Below, in pieces: positions 1 through 7,627 of a stretch of 64,000 nt of DNA. Position numbers and translations under genes: made by a program. The stretch is taken from assembly GCF_009296025.1 (NCBI RefSeq), contig NZ_CP045178.1, positions 4,650,001 through 4,714,000 of the forward strand, read 5' to 3'. Each line of letters starts with the position of its first letter. Position 1 is the first letter of the stretch. Below the pieces are notes generated by a model. The model was not told where the DNA came from. It ran no database searches and saw only the letters and a program-made list of their open reading frames with translations. The DNA comes from Streptomyces tsukubensis. GTDB lineage: Bacteria > Actinomycetota > Actinomycetes > Streptomycetales > Streptomycetaceae.

Positions 1-2
1 TC

Positions 3-968
3 GCCAAGGCCAACAAGGCGACGATGACGTACTTCCTCAGCGGTGTGTACATGCTTCCCGAGGAGGAGCGGAATCTCTACCACGCGCCACAGCACTCATC
101 CGGCCGTTCCGACATCGGCTTCAACGACCGCACGGGCATCGCGAACACCGTGGCGCAGCTGCGAGGCGCCTGGCTTGAGGGCAACGAGATCGGCACCCAC
201 TTCAACGGCCACTTCTGCGGGAAGGACGGAGGGGTCGGGCAGTGGTCCGTGGATGAGTGGAAGAGCGAGATCCGCCAGGCCAAGAGCTTCGTGAAGGCGT
301 GGAAGTCGCACACGGGGCTGAAGGGCGAGGCGCCGCTCCCGTTCGACTACGAGAAGGAGCTCATCGGGGGCAGGACCCCGTGTCTGGAGGGGCAGAAGAA
401 CTTCATCGAGGCCGGCCGGGACATGGGCTTCCGCTACGACACCAGCGGCGTCAACGACCAGGTGTGGCCGAAGAAGAAGCAGGGCCTCTGGGACCTGTCG
501 ATGCAACTGGTGCCCGTCCCCGGCCGCTCCTTCGAGACCCTGACCATGGACTACAACTTCATGGTCAACCAGTCGGGCACCGCCACCCAGGGCGACCCCG
601 ACAAACACGCCTACTGGGGTGACCAGATGCGTGACGGGCTGCTGCAAGGGTTCGAGCGCGCCTACCGGGGCAACCGCGCTCCTCTCGTCATCGGCAACCA
701 CTTCGAGTCGTGGAACGGCGGCGCCTACATGCGGGCCGTCGAGCAGACCATCGAGCGGGTCTGCACCCGCAGCGAGGTGCGCTGCGTGTCGTTCCGTCAG
801 CTCGCCGACTGGCTCGACGCCCAGGACCCGAAGCTGCTCGCCCGTCTGAGCGGCCTCGGCGTCGGAAAGGCCCCGAAGGAAGGCTGGGCGTCGTTCCTCT
901 CCGCCCGGCCCGCACCGGCTCCCAAGGGCGTGCCCGGCGCCCCGGCGGTCAAGCCGGCTGAGCGGTAG
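3..968 (+). CDS. secreted polysaccharide deacetylase-like protein, 5' truncated by window edge
   Basis: The frame is open from base 3, with codons before the first internal ATG at 24, so the true N-terminus (probably including a signal peptide) lies outside the window. The visible protein has features of the NodB/CE4-like deacetylase fold: an EGNEIGTHFNGHF segment matching the metal-binding histidine motif, a GGRTPCLEGQ segment in the position of the RxP motif, and a late IGNHFESWNGGAYM segment. It ends in an Ala/Pro-rich tail. It would act on cell-wall or exopolysaccharide N-acetyl groups outside the cell; substrate unknown. It is convergent with the ATPase gene and the two coding regions overlap by about 20 bp. 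The family assignment is moderate because the full-length protein is not visible. Confidence 0.7.
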   Translation, partial: AKANKATMTYFLSGVYMLPEEERNLYHAPQHSSGRSDIGFNDRTGIANTVAQLRGAWLEGNEIGTHFNGHFCGKDGGVGQWSVDEWKSEIRQAKSFVKAWKSHTGLKGEAPLPFDYEKELIGGRTPCLEGQKNFIEAGRDMGFRYDTSGVNDQVWPKKKQGLWDLSMQLVPVPGRSFETLTMDYNFMVNQSGTATQGDPDKHAYWGDQMRDGLLQGFERAYRGNRAPLVIGNHFESWNGGAYMRAVEQTIERVCTRSEVRCVSFRQLADWLDAQDPKLLARLSGLGVGKAPKEGWASFLSARPAPAPKGVPGAPAVKPAER

Positions 969-1971
969 CGGCGGAGGCCTCCCGACTTCCTCTCAGGGTG
1001 GCCGTCCCGCCCTCCCGCAGGACGAAAGCGGGGTCGACCTGTGCGGCCAGGTCGGCCCCGGTCCGCTCGTTGCCCCAGCTCTTCGCGTTCTTCAGATGGA
1101 AGTGCACGGTCTGCCGGGTGAAGCGCTCCCAGTCGCGCCGCCCGTACGACGCGTCCACCGTGGCCCTGAGGGTGCGCAGCGCGGCCCTGTTGGGCTCTTC
1201 CAGGGTGTCGAAACGGGCGGGCCGCCCCTTCTCCATGGCCCGTACCCAATCGGACTGGCCGAAGGGGACGAGGAAGTCCTCGCCGGTCTCCTCCCGCAGG
1301 AAGTCGATGTCGTCCTGACCCTGCACCTTGTTGCCGACGACCTTGAGCGCGACCCCGAAGTCCCGTGCGTACTCCTTGTACTGCCGGTAGACCGATACGC
1401 CCTTGCGGGTCGGCTCCGCCACCAGGAACGTCATGTCGAAACGGGTGAACATGCCGGAGGCGAAGGAGTCGGAACCCGCGGTCATGTCGACGACGACGTA
1501 CTCGTCACGCCCGTCGGCGAGATGGTTCAGGCACAGCTCGACCGCTCCGACCTTGGAGTGGTAGCAGGCCACACCGAGGTCGGCCTCGGTGAACGGGCCC
1601 GTGGCCATCAGCCGGACCTCACCGTCGTCCAGCGCGACGCGGCGGGCACACGCGTCGTACACCGGATTGTCCTCGCGCAGCCGGAGCAGCCGTGAACCCT
1701 CGCCCGGCGGGGTGGTCTTGATCATCGTCTCCGCGCCGGTGATCCTGGGGTTGCTGCCGCGCAGATAGTTCTTGATCAGCGAAAGCCTGGCACCCATCGC
1801 GGGAAGCGAGGCGGCCTCCTCCTCGTCGAGGCCGAGGGCCGCTCCCAGGTGCTGGTTGATATCGGCGTCCACAGCCATGACGGGGGACGTGGTGGTGGCG
1901 AGGTGGCGGATGAAGAGCGACGACAGCGTGGTCTTGCCGCTGCCGCCCTTCCCGACGAAAGCGATCTTCAT
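949..1971 (-). CDS. CooC/ParA-like P-loop ATPase
   Basis: Cytoplasmic SIMIBI-class ATPase. The N-terminus carries a deviant Walker A of the CooC/MinD type (FVGKGGSGKTTLSSLF), followed by the switch-like MAVDADINQHLG segment and a VVVDMTAGSDSF segment as Walker B. A later LKVVGNKVQ resembles the guanine/adenine-recognition loop of this class. CooC-type proteins usually help insert metal or assemble a partner protein, but no partner is encoded nearby, so the client is unknown. The ATG at 1971 (MKIAF) is preferred over an in-frame TTG nine bases upstream. It is divergent from the Fic-like gene, with about 100 bp between the two starts. Confidence 0.8.
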   Translation of the reverse strand: MKIAFVGKGGSGKTTLSSLFIRHLATTTSPVMAVDADINQHLGAALGLDEEEAASLPAMGARLSLIKNYLRGSNPRITGAETMIKTTPPGEGSRLLRLREDNPVYDACARRVALDDGEVRLMATGPFTEADLGVACYHSKVGAVELCLNHLADGRDEYVVVDMTAGSDSFASGMFTRFDMTFLVAEPTRKGVSVYRQYKEYARDFGVALKVVGNKVQGQDDIDFLREETGEDFLVPFGQSDWVRAMEKGRPARFDTLEEPNRAALRTLRATVDASYGRRDWERFTRQTVHFHLKNAKSWGNERTGADLAAQVDPAFVLREGGTATLRGSREASAATAQPA

Positions 1972-2063
1972 GTTCACCAAGGGTAATGGCTGGATAGCAC
2001 CGCGTGCCCGCCGATCGTGAAGAAGACCACTCCTTCGAGGGGCTGGGACCCTGGGTGCGTAGG

Positions 2064-2083
2064 GTCGTACTCATGAGTACGAC
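2064..2083. promoter_or_regulatory. perfect 20-bp palindrome over a start codon
   Basis: GTCGTACTCATGAGTACGAC is a perfect palindrome whose centre overlaps the ATG (2073) of the Fic-like gene. In DNA it could be a repressor operator. In the transcript it would form a hairpin hiding the start codon. That it is functional is an inference; the symmetry is exact. Confidence 0.45.
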
Positions 2084-2912
2084 AGGCTCGACCGCCGATC
2101 CGCTCGCCGTCCTCGGGGACCTGCCGGGCGTGGCCGAATCCGTGGACTCCGTACGCAAGGCCGTGGACCGCGTGTACGGCCACCGGGTCATGCGGCGGCG
2201 CTCCCACGAGATCACCTCCGAGGCGGCGCTGCGCGGAGCGCGTGGTTCCGCCGCGCTCTCCGGCGCCGACTGGGCGCTGGAGGAAGTGCGCAGGCGCACC
2301 GACTTCGGAGCGGGCGCCGGTGTCGAGGCGTTGACGGTGGGCGCGGCGCTGCGGCTGTCGGCCGAGGCCGGGCAACTGCTGTCGATCTGGCAGCAGTCGC
2401 CGCTTCGGGTCCTCGCGCGGCTGCACCTGGTCGCGGGTGCGGGAGCGGACGCGGCGGGGGAGCGGGTGGGCAGGCCGAGACTGGCGGGCGAGCCCGTGGA
2501 CGAACCGCTGGTCGAACTGGAGCTGCCGGGTGCGGACGAAGTGGCCGGCCGGCTCGAAGGGCTCGCCGCCCTGGTCACGGCGGGCAGCTCCGCTCCCGCG
2601 CTGGTCATGGCCGCCGTGGTGCATGGCGAACTTCTCGCGCTGCGGCCGTTCGGCTCCTGCAACGGCCCGGTCGCGCGCGCCGCCGAGCGGATCATCCTGG
2701 TGGGCAGCGGCCTCGACCCGAAGTCGGTCTGCCCGGCCGAGGTGGGCCACGCCGAGCTGGGCAGGGCCGCCTATGTGGCCGCGCTCGAAGGGTATGTCTC
2801 GGGTACGCCGGAGGGGATGGCCGCGTGGATCACGCACTGCGGCAGGGCGGTGGAACTCGGCGCGCGGGAGTCGACGGCGGTGTGTGAGGCGATGCAGCGC
2901 GGAGCCGCCTGA
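2073..2912 (+). CDS. Fic/DOC-like protein with degenerate Fic motif
   Basis: About 279 residues, alpha-helical and Ala/Arg-rich. Near residue 190 it has HGELLALRPFGSCNGPVARA, which aligns with the Fic core HPFxxGNGRxxR but lacks the canonical spacing and several catalytic positions. True Fic proteins transfer AMP to target proteins; this one may have lost that activity and the function is unknown. The ATG at 2073 is chosen because the reading frame upstream has no family-like content and the promoter lies between it and the divergent ATPase. A GTACGCC-based hairpin follows it at 2971-2996. Confidence 0.65.
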   Translation: MSTTGSTADPLAVLGDLPGVAESVDSVRKAVDRVYGHRVMRRRSHEITSEAALRGARGSAALSGADWALEEVRRRTDFGAGAGVEALTVGAALRLSAEAGQLLSIWQQSPLRVLARLHLVAGAGADAAGERVGRPRLAGEPVDEPLVELELPGADEVAGRLEGLAALVTAGSSAPALVMAAVVHGELLALRPFGSCNGPVARAAERIILVGSGLDPKSVCPAEVGHAELGRAAYVAALEGYVSGTPEGMAAWITHCGRAVELGARESTAVCEAMQRGAA

Positions 2913-2970
2913 ACCAGCCGTGAGCGGAACCAGCCGTGAGCGGCAGGCCGCCGCCGGGCTGACGCGAACA

Positions 2971-2996
2971 CGGCGGTACGCCAAGGCGTACCGCCG
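2971..2996 (+). terminator. GC-rich hairpin downstream of the Fic-like gene
   Basis: Perfect 12-bp inverted repeat (CGGCGGTACGCC, 2-nt loop, GGCGTACCGCCG), 60 bases after the stop. There is no T-run, as is common for streptomycete terminators. Confidence 0.6.
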
Positions 2997-3379
2997 CCGC
3001 CCATGTCCGCCGGGTTACCAAGCGTCCTCGTGTATTGCCCATCAGGTCGGGACTTCGCCCGTCGCCTGGTGCGGCTGGCCCGTAATCGACGGGTCGACGT
3101 CGCGTGGGTGCTCGGCGGCCATGGTTGGTCCGTGGGGCCTTGCTGCGTGCAGGTCATCCTCGCGGATGTCCCTGGTCTCGCGGGCCGTTGATTCCTTTGT
3201 ACTCCCGGGCGCAGCGATACGGAACCCCCGCTCGTATTTCTTTGCCTTCGACGTCAAACCAGCATGAATCGGGCGGGGATGTGCGGACGGCGAGCGGAGG
3301 GAGGGGCCCTCCGTGTGCGTCCTCCGCGTGAGCTTTCCGTGGGCGGTTGCCGGCGTCGTGGCTCCCGTGCGGCCGTGTG
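2997..3379. other. intergenic region without a supported gene
   Basis: About 380 bp between the Fic-like gene and the 3' end of the HAD gene. Open frames here are short, overlap on several strands and lack family content or ribosome sites. A short less GC-rich patch around 3180-3260 (tgattcctttgtact, cgtatttctttgcc) is the only compositional feature. Confidence 0.5.
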
Positions 3380-4216
3380 TCAGCTCGCCCCGGCGGATGT
3401 GCGCCGACGACTCGTGTACCAGACGAACCCCGCCGCCGCTGCCGCGCCGACGGCCGCGGCCGCCATCAGGGCCGGTCGGGGCGGCACCGAGAACGTGGGC
3501 AGCCGTTGCTTCAGCCGCACCGGACGGTGGAAGTCGAGAACCGGCCACCCGCGCGTGGCGGCTTCTTTGCGCAGTGTCCGGTCGGGGTTGACCGCGAACG
3601 GATGCCCGACCGCCTCAAGCATCGGGATGTCCGTGGCCGAATCGCTGTACGCGTAGCAGCGCGTCAGGTCGTAACCCTCGGACTCCGCCAAGTCCCTGAC
3701 GGCCTGCGCCTTGGTCGGGCCGTACGCGTAGTACTCCACCTCGCCGGTGAAACAGCCGTCGTCGCCCACCACCATGCGGGTCGCCACCACACGGTCGGCG
3801 CCCAGTAGCTCACCGATCGGTTCGACCACCTCCGCGCCGGAGGTGGAGACGATCACCACATCACGGCCCGCGGTGTGGTGCTCCTCGATGAGGGAGGCGG
3901 CCTCGTCGTAGATGATCGGGTCGATGAGGTCGTGCAGCGTCTCCGCCACGATCTCCTGGACCTGTCGTACATTCCATCCCCGGCACAAGGCCGAGAGATA
4001 GGAACGCATACGTTCCATCTGGTCGTGGTCGGCGCCGCCCACGAGGAAGACGAACTGGGTGTACGCGGTCCGCAGTGCGGCCCTGCGGTTGATCAGTCCG
4101 CCTTGGTAGAACGACTTGCTGAAGGTGAGCGTGCTCGACTTCGCAATGACCGTCTTGTCCAGGTCAAAGAAGGCCGCTGTCCGGGGCGAGGAGTGGTTTT
4201 CCACATGCCCGAGCAT
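3380..4216 (-). CDS. HAD-IB family phosphatase with C-terminal membrane anchor
   Basis: 278 residues with the full HAD set: motif I FFDLDKTVI (DxDxT, near residue 18), motif II VIVSTSG, the lysine of motif III in GPTKAQAV, and motif IV YSDSATDIPML. This is the SerB-like IB subclass, acting on small phosphorylated molecules; substrate unknown. The last 40 residues form an Ala-rich transmembrane helix followed by an Arg cluster, suggesting the catalytic domain is held on the inner face of the membrane. From memory the S. coelicolor counterpart next to the ssd/tad locus is SCO3558, annotated as morphological-differentiation associated. It is divergent from the tad operon. Confidence 0.85.
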   Translation of the reverse strand: MLGHVENHSSPRTAAFFDLDKTVIAKSSTLTFSKSFYQGGLINRRAALRTAYTQFVFLVGGADHDQMERMRSYLSALCRGWNVRQVQEIVAETLHDLIDPIIYDEAASLIEEHHTAGRDVVIVSTSGAEVVEPIGELLGADRVVATRMVVGDDGCFTGEVEYYAYGPTKAQAVRDLAESEGYDLTRCYAYSDSATDIPMLEAVGHPFAVNPDRTLRKEAATRGWPVLDFHRPVRLKQRLPTFSVPPRPALMAAAAVGAAAAAGFVWYTSRRRTSAGAS

Positions 4217-4320
4217 AGGCGCCCACCATTCGGCGTAAGCTCCCGCGTGTGGGTTTGCCTGAGAAGGCTCTCGGGTACACCATGGAAGTCACGGATCGTT
4301 CGCGACCGTGTCTACCCGGC

Positions 4321-4388
4321 CCGACTCCTCCCCCCCCCCGAGTCGGCCGTGGAGACGACCCCCGCTCTCCCCCCCGGCGGGGGTCGTC
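4321..4388. terminator. two adjacent hairpins in the HAD/tad divergent region
   Basis: CCGACTC/GAGTCGG encloses a run of C (4321-4346), followed by a 12-bp hairpin GACGACCCCCGC/GCGGGGGTCGTC (4354-4388). They sit between two divergent genes, so they may attenuate or insulate transcription rather than end a gene. Confidence 0.4.
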
Positions 4389-4555
4389 GCATGTCCGGAC
4401 CCGTTTCGGTCCCACATCCCCCTCCTCGTCCGCTCGGCCGCCCGCGTGGCTTCGCGCTCCGACTGTCTGCACGCGAGGCCTAATCCGTCACTGTACGTAA
4501 CTGACGGGCTGCGCTGCGGGAAAATGCAGGGTTGTCACCGGTATGGGTGAGCGAG

Positions 4556-4604
4556 TTATTCACAACCGCCGAGTTGTCCACAGTTCTTTACCAAGATCCA
4601 CACG
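4556..4604 (+). promoter_or_regulatory. cluster of DnaA-box-like nonamers upstream of tad operon
   Basis: TTATTCACA at 4556-4564 fits the general DnaA box TTATNCACA exactly. TTGTCCACA at 4574-4582 is the preferred streptomycete DnaA box. A weaker AGATCCACA follows at about 4596. The first two centres are 18 bp apart in the same orientation. DnaA binding is inferred from the motif only. Confidence 0.5.
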
Positions 4605-4758
4605 ATTTCCCGAGTCAGTGCACGGTGATTCCTGACCGCGAAGAACTCGGCCCTCCCGCGAAGTGCGGGAGAGGGCCAAGACGAGTGCATTCGCGGAGTT
4701 CAGGAAGTTCACCGGGGGCTCGCACGGGCCCCTTGAAGATGAAGGGGGCGTGGAGATC

Positions 4759-5952
4759 ATGACGGGGGACAGCGCATTCGAGCCACCGTTCGCGGCGAGC
4801 ACGGCACGCGGCGGACCATTGATCGTCACAGAGGATCCTGACCTGCTCGACGACCTGCTCCGGCTCTGCGCCGCGGCGGGCACCCGGCCGGAAGTGCACC
4901 ACGGGGTGCCACGGGAGCGCGGCCGTTGGGAAGCCGCCCCACTCGTTCTCGTGGGCGACGACGCGACGGCGCGCGTGAGTGGTGCGGCCCGCAGGCGAGG
5001 AGTGCTCCTCGTGGGGCGCGACCAGGACGACCCGGAGGTGTGGCGGCGCGCGGTGGGGATCGGCGCCGAGCATGTCCTTCTCCTGCCCGACGCGGAGGAG
5101 TGGCTGGTCGACCGCATCGCGGACCTGGCGGAGGGGACGGGTGCGCCCGCTCTCACGGTCGGTGTCATGGGCGGCAGCGGAGGGGTCGGCGCCTCGACAC
5201 TGTCCTGTGCCCTTGCCATCACGGCCGCCGCGGCCGGTCGCCGGAGTCTGCTGGTCGACGCGGACCCGCTCGGCGGGGGGCTCGATGTCCTTCTGGGCGG
5301 CGAAGGCGCGGAAGGGCTGCGGTGGCCCGCGTTCGCGCGGTCGAGAGGGCGCGTGGGCGGAACGGCGCTGGAGGAATCGCTGCCCGAGCTCCACGGGCTG
5401 CGCCTGCTGAGCTGGGACAGGGGCGACAGTGTGCACCTCCCGCCCCAGGCCGTGAGGGCGGTGCTCGCCGCGGCGCGAAGGCGGGGTGGAGTGGTCGTCG
5501 TGGATCTGCCACGCCGTATCGACGAGAGCGCCACAGAGGCTCTGGCTCAGTTGGATCTTCTGCTGCTGACCGTTCAGGGAGAGCTGCGAGCGGTCGCCGC
5601 CGCCCGGCGCGTCGCCTCGTTGCTGAGCATGGTGGTGCGTGATGTGCGCGCCGTGGTGGCGCCGAGTCCCGCGGGAGTGCGCCCGGGACTCGAAGCCGCC
5701 ACGGTGGCGGACCTGCTCGACATGCCCCTGGCAGGAGAACTCCCCCATGAGCCGGGCCTCCTGGCCGCGCAGACCGAGGGAGCCCCGCCGGGTTCCGTCA
5801 GGCGTGGACCGCTCGCCGGGTTCTGCGAGGCGTTCTGGGAGCGCCTCCCCGAGGCAGCCACCCCAGGTGCTCCGGCGGGGCAGGGCGGATCACCGCGGAT
5901 GTCGGGGCCTGGCGGACGGTCCGACTCCTTCGAGCGCGGGACGGCGCCGTGA
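4759..5952 (+). CDS. tadZ: TadZ/Ssd-like pilus-localisation ATPase
   Basis: MinD/ParA-type protein of about 397 residues. An N-terminal receiver-like half (LIVTEDPDLLDDLL onward) precedes an ATPase half that opens with the deviant Walker A MGGSGGVGASTLS near residue 136, then LLVDADPLGGGLD and VVVDLPRRID. TadZ/CpaE proteins position the Flp pilus machine at the membrane; the actinobacterial homologue Ssd is also linked to septum-site control. It is the first gene of the tad operon. The ATG at 4759 is preferred, with a GTG at 4750 and an open frame back to 4663 as alternatives. Its stop overlaps the GTG of the next small frame by the GTGA arrangement. Confidence 0.85.
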   Translation: MTGDSAFEPPFAASTARGGPLIVTEDPDLLDDLLRLCAAAGTRPEVHHGVPRERGRWEAAPLVLVGDDATARVSGAARRRGVLLVGRDQDDPEVWRRAVGIGAEHVLLLPDAEEWLVDRIADLAEGTGAPALTVGVMGGSGGVGASTLSCALAITAAAAGRRSLLVDADPLGGGLDVLLGGEGAEGLRWPAFARSRGRVGGTALEESLPELHGLRLLSWDRGDSVHLPPQAVRAVLAAARRRGGVVVVDLPRRIDESATEALAQLDLLLLTVQGELRAVAAARRVASLLSMVVRDVRAVVAPSPAGVRPGLEAATVADLLDMPLAGELPHEPGLLAAQTEGAPPGSVRRGPLAGFCEAFWERLPEAATPGAPAGQGGSPRMSGPGGRSDSFERGTAP

Positions 5953-6425
5953 ACAGGCACGGGCGACGACGGCCACCGGCGCCCAGGACCCTCGGGTTCC
6001 TCGGCCTCGGGTGGGTACCGGCCCGGTTGTTGACCGCCCTTTCCGAAGCGGGGCTCGTCGGCGACCGGCCGAAAGAAGGAGGAAGGCGAACAGGCGACGG
6101 TCGGCCGAAAGGCGTGCCAGGTGGCGGTCCGAAAGGAGGGACAGGTGGAGGCGCGACGGCGGCCGGTGGGAAACGGCGAGGACGCCAGGGGCTCCGGTGC
6201 CCGAAATGTAGAGGCGGGGCCACGCGGCGGGCACGTCTCGCGATCCTTTCGCAGGACGGCGATGGCGTGACCGGCTCCAGGGCCGAGGCCGATGGGCAGA
6301 GGTGGCGGAGTGGCCGAGACGTGACCGGCTCCAGGCCCGCCGAACGGGGATCGCGGGGCGACGGAGACGTGCCCGTGCCCCGAACCGGCGGGGGCGAGCG
6401 GCGGGACGGAGGAGGGGGCGTATGA
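5949..6425 (+). CDS. possible small ORF filling the tadZ-tadA gap
   Basis: This 158-codon frame begins with a GTG overlapping the tadZ stop (GTGA) and ends with a TGA overlapping the tadA ATG (ATGA), the same coupling seen between other genes of the operon. The first 35 residues (LGFLGLGWVPARLLTALSEAGL) look protein-like. The rest is Gly/Arg-rich low complexity with one CPKC motif and a repeated VTGSR segment. Third-position GC is only moderate. It is not recognised as any family. It may be a real repeat-bloated gene or spacer DNA that happens to stay open. Confidence 0.3.
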   Translation: MNRHGRRRPPAPRTLGFLGLGWVPARLLTALSEAGLVGDRPKEGGRRTGDGRPKGVPGGGPKGGTGGGATAAGGKRRGRQGLRCPKCRGGATRRARLAILSQDGDGVTGSRAEADGQRWRSGRDVTGSRPAERGSRGDGDVPVPRTGGGERRDGGGGV

Positions 6426-7627
6426 GCACGGTGGTGGCGGACGGGCTGCTCGACGGCGTGCGGCAGTGGCTAGCGGAACGCGGAGCGGAGCCGACACCCG
6501 CACGCGTGGCACAGGCCCTGCGGGAACAGGGCCGGGTGCTGGGCGATTCGGAAGTGCTGCGCGCGGCCGGGCGGCTGCGCTCCGAACTGGTCGGCGCGGG
6601 CCCTCTTGAGCCGCTGCTCGCCGACCCGGACGTCACCGACGTCCTGGTGGCCGGGCCCGACCGGGTCTGGGTGGAGCGCGGCGGCGGACTGGAGCTGACA
6701 TCCGTGCGGTTCACCGACGCCACGGCGGTGCGCCGACTCGCGCAGCGGCTCGCGGCGGTCGCGGGCAGGCGACTGGACGATGCCAGGCCCTGGGTGGACG
6801 CCCGGCTTCCCGACGGCACCCGGCTGCACGCCGTGCTGCCGCCCGTCGCCGTCGAATCCACCTGCCTCTCCCCGCGGGTGGTCAGGCCCAGAGCCTTCAC
6901 ACTCGCGGAACTCATCGAGGCGGGCACCGTCCCGCCCGGAGGGGACACCGTGCTGCGGGCCCTGATCGACGCCCGACTGTCCTTCCTGGTCAGCGGTGGT
7001 ACAGGCTCGGGCAAGACGACCCTGCTCAGCGCACTGCTCGGGCTGGCGGGCCCCGGTGAACGGATCGTCCTCGCCGAGGACTCCGCGGAGCTTCGCCCGG
7101 AACACCCGCACGTCGTACGTCTGGAGACCCGTCCGGCCAACCAGGAGGGAGCGGGCCTCGTCACCCTTCGGGACCTCGTCAGACAGACGCTGCGGATGCG
7201 TCCCGACAGGCTCGTCGTCGGCGAGGTGCGTGGTGCGGAGGTCGTGCATCTCCTCGCCGCCCTCAACACCGGCCACGCCGGCTGCGGCACGGTGCACGCC
7301 AACACGGCCTCCGACGTACCCGCCCGTCTGGAAGCCCTGGGCACTGCGGCCGGGCTCGACCGGGCGGCCCTCCACAGCCAACTGGCCGCAGCGCTCGCGG
7401 TTGTACTGCATCTCGTACGGGACGGTGCGGGCCGCCGTCGCATCGCTGAGCTGAGGGTGCTTGACCGGGACCCCTCCGGGCTCGTGGTGACGGTTCCCGC
7501 GCTGCGCGGAGGAGGCGGCGGGTTCGTGCGCGAGAGGGGCTGGGAACGGCTCAGGGGGTTGCTCACGGGCTCTGCGGCGTGCGGCAGGGCGTCGGGCGCG
7601 GGTGAGTTGGAAAGGGCGGTCCTGTGA
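6422..7627 (+). CDS. tadA: TadA/CpaF-type secretion ATPase
   Basis: Hexameric ATPase powering assembly of Flp pili (type IVc, related to type II secretion ATPases). 401 residues from the ATG at 6422, which follows GGAGGGGG. Visible landmarks are the N-terminal VTDVLVAGPDRVWVE domain, Walker A SGGTGSGKTT near residue 195, the Asp box VLAEDSAEL, Walker B RPDRLVVGEVRG and the His box LNTGHAGCGTVHAN. An upstream open stretch (6302-6421) is Arg-rich spacer and is not counted. The stop overlaps the tadB GTG. Confidence 0.93.
   Translation: MSTVVADGLLDGVRQWLAERGAEPTPARVAQALREQGRVLGDSEVLRAAGRLRSELVGAGPLEPLLADPDVTDVLVAGPDRVWVERGGGLELTSVRFTDATAVRRLAQRLAAVAGRRLDDARPWVDARLPDGTRLHAVLPPVAVESTCLSPRVVRPRAFTLAELIEAGTVPPGGDTVLRALIDARLSFLVSGGTGSGKTTLLSALLGLAGPGERIVLAEDSAELRPEHPHVVRLETRPANQEGAGLVTLRDLVRQTLRMRPDRLVVGEVRGAEVVHLLAALNTGHAGCGTVHANTASDVPARLEALGTAAGLDRAALHSQLAAALAVVLHLVRDGAGRRRIAELRVLDRDPSGLVVTVPALRGGGGGFVRERGWERLRGLLTGSAACGRASGAGELERAVL

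Noticed and set aside
4556..4582. Possible plasmid or chromosomal origin
   Set aside because: Only two or three DnaA boxes, no dnaA/dnaN or rep gene nearby, no long box array.
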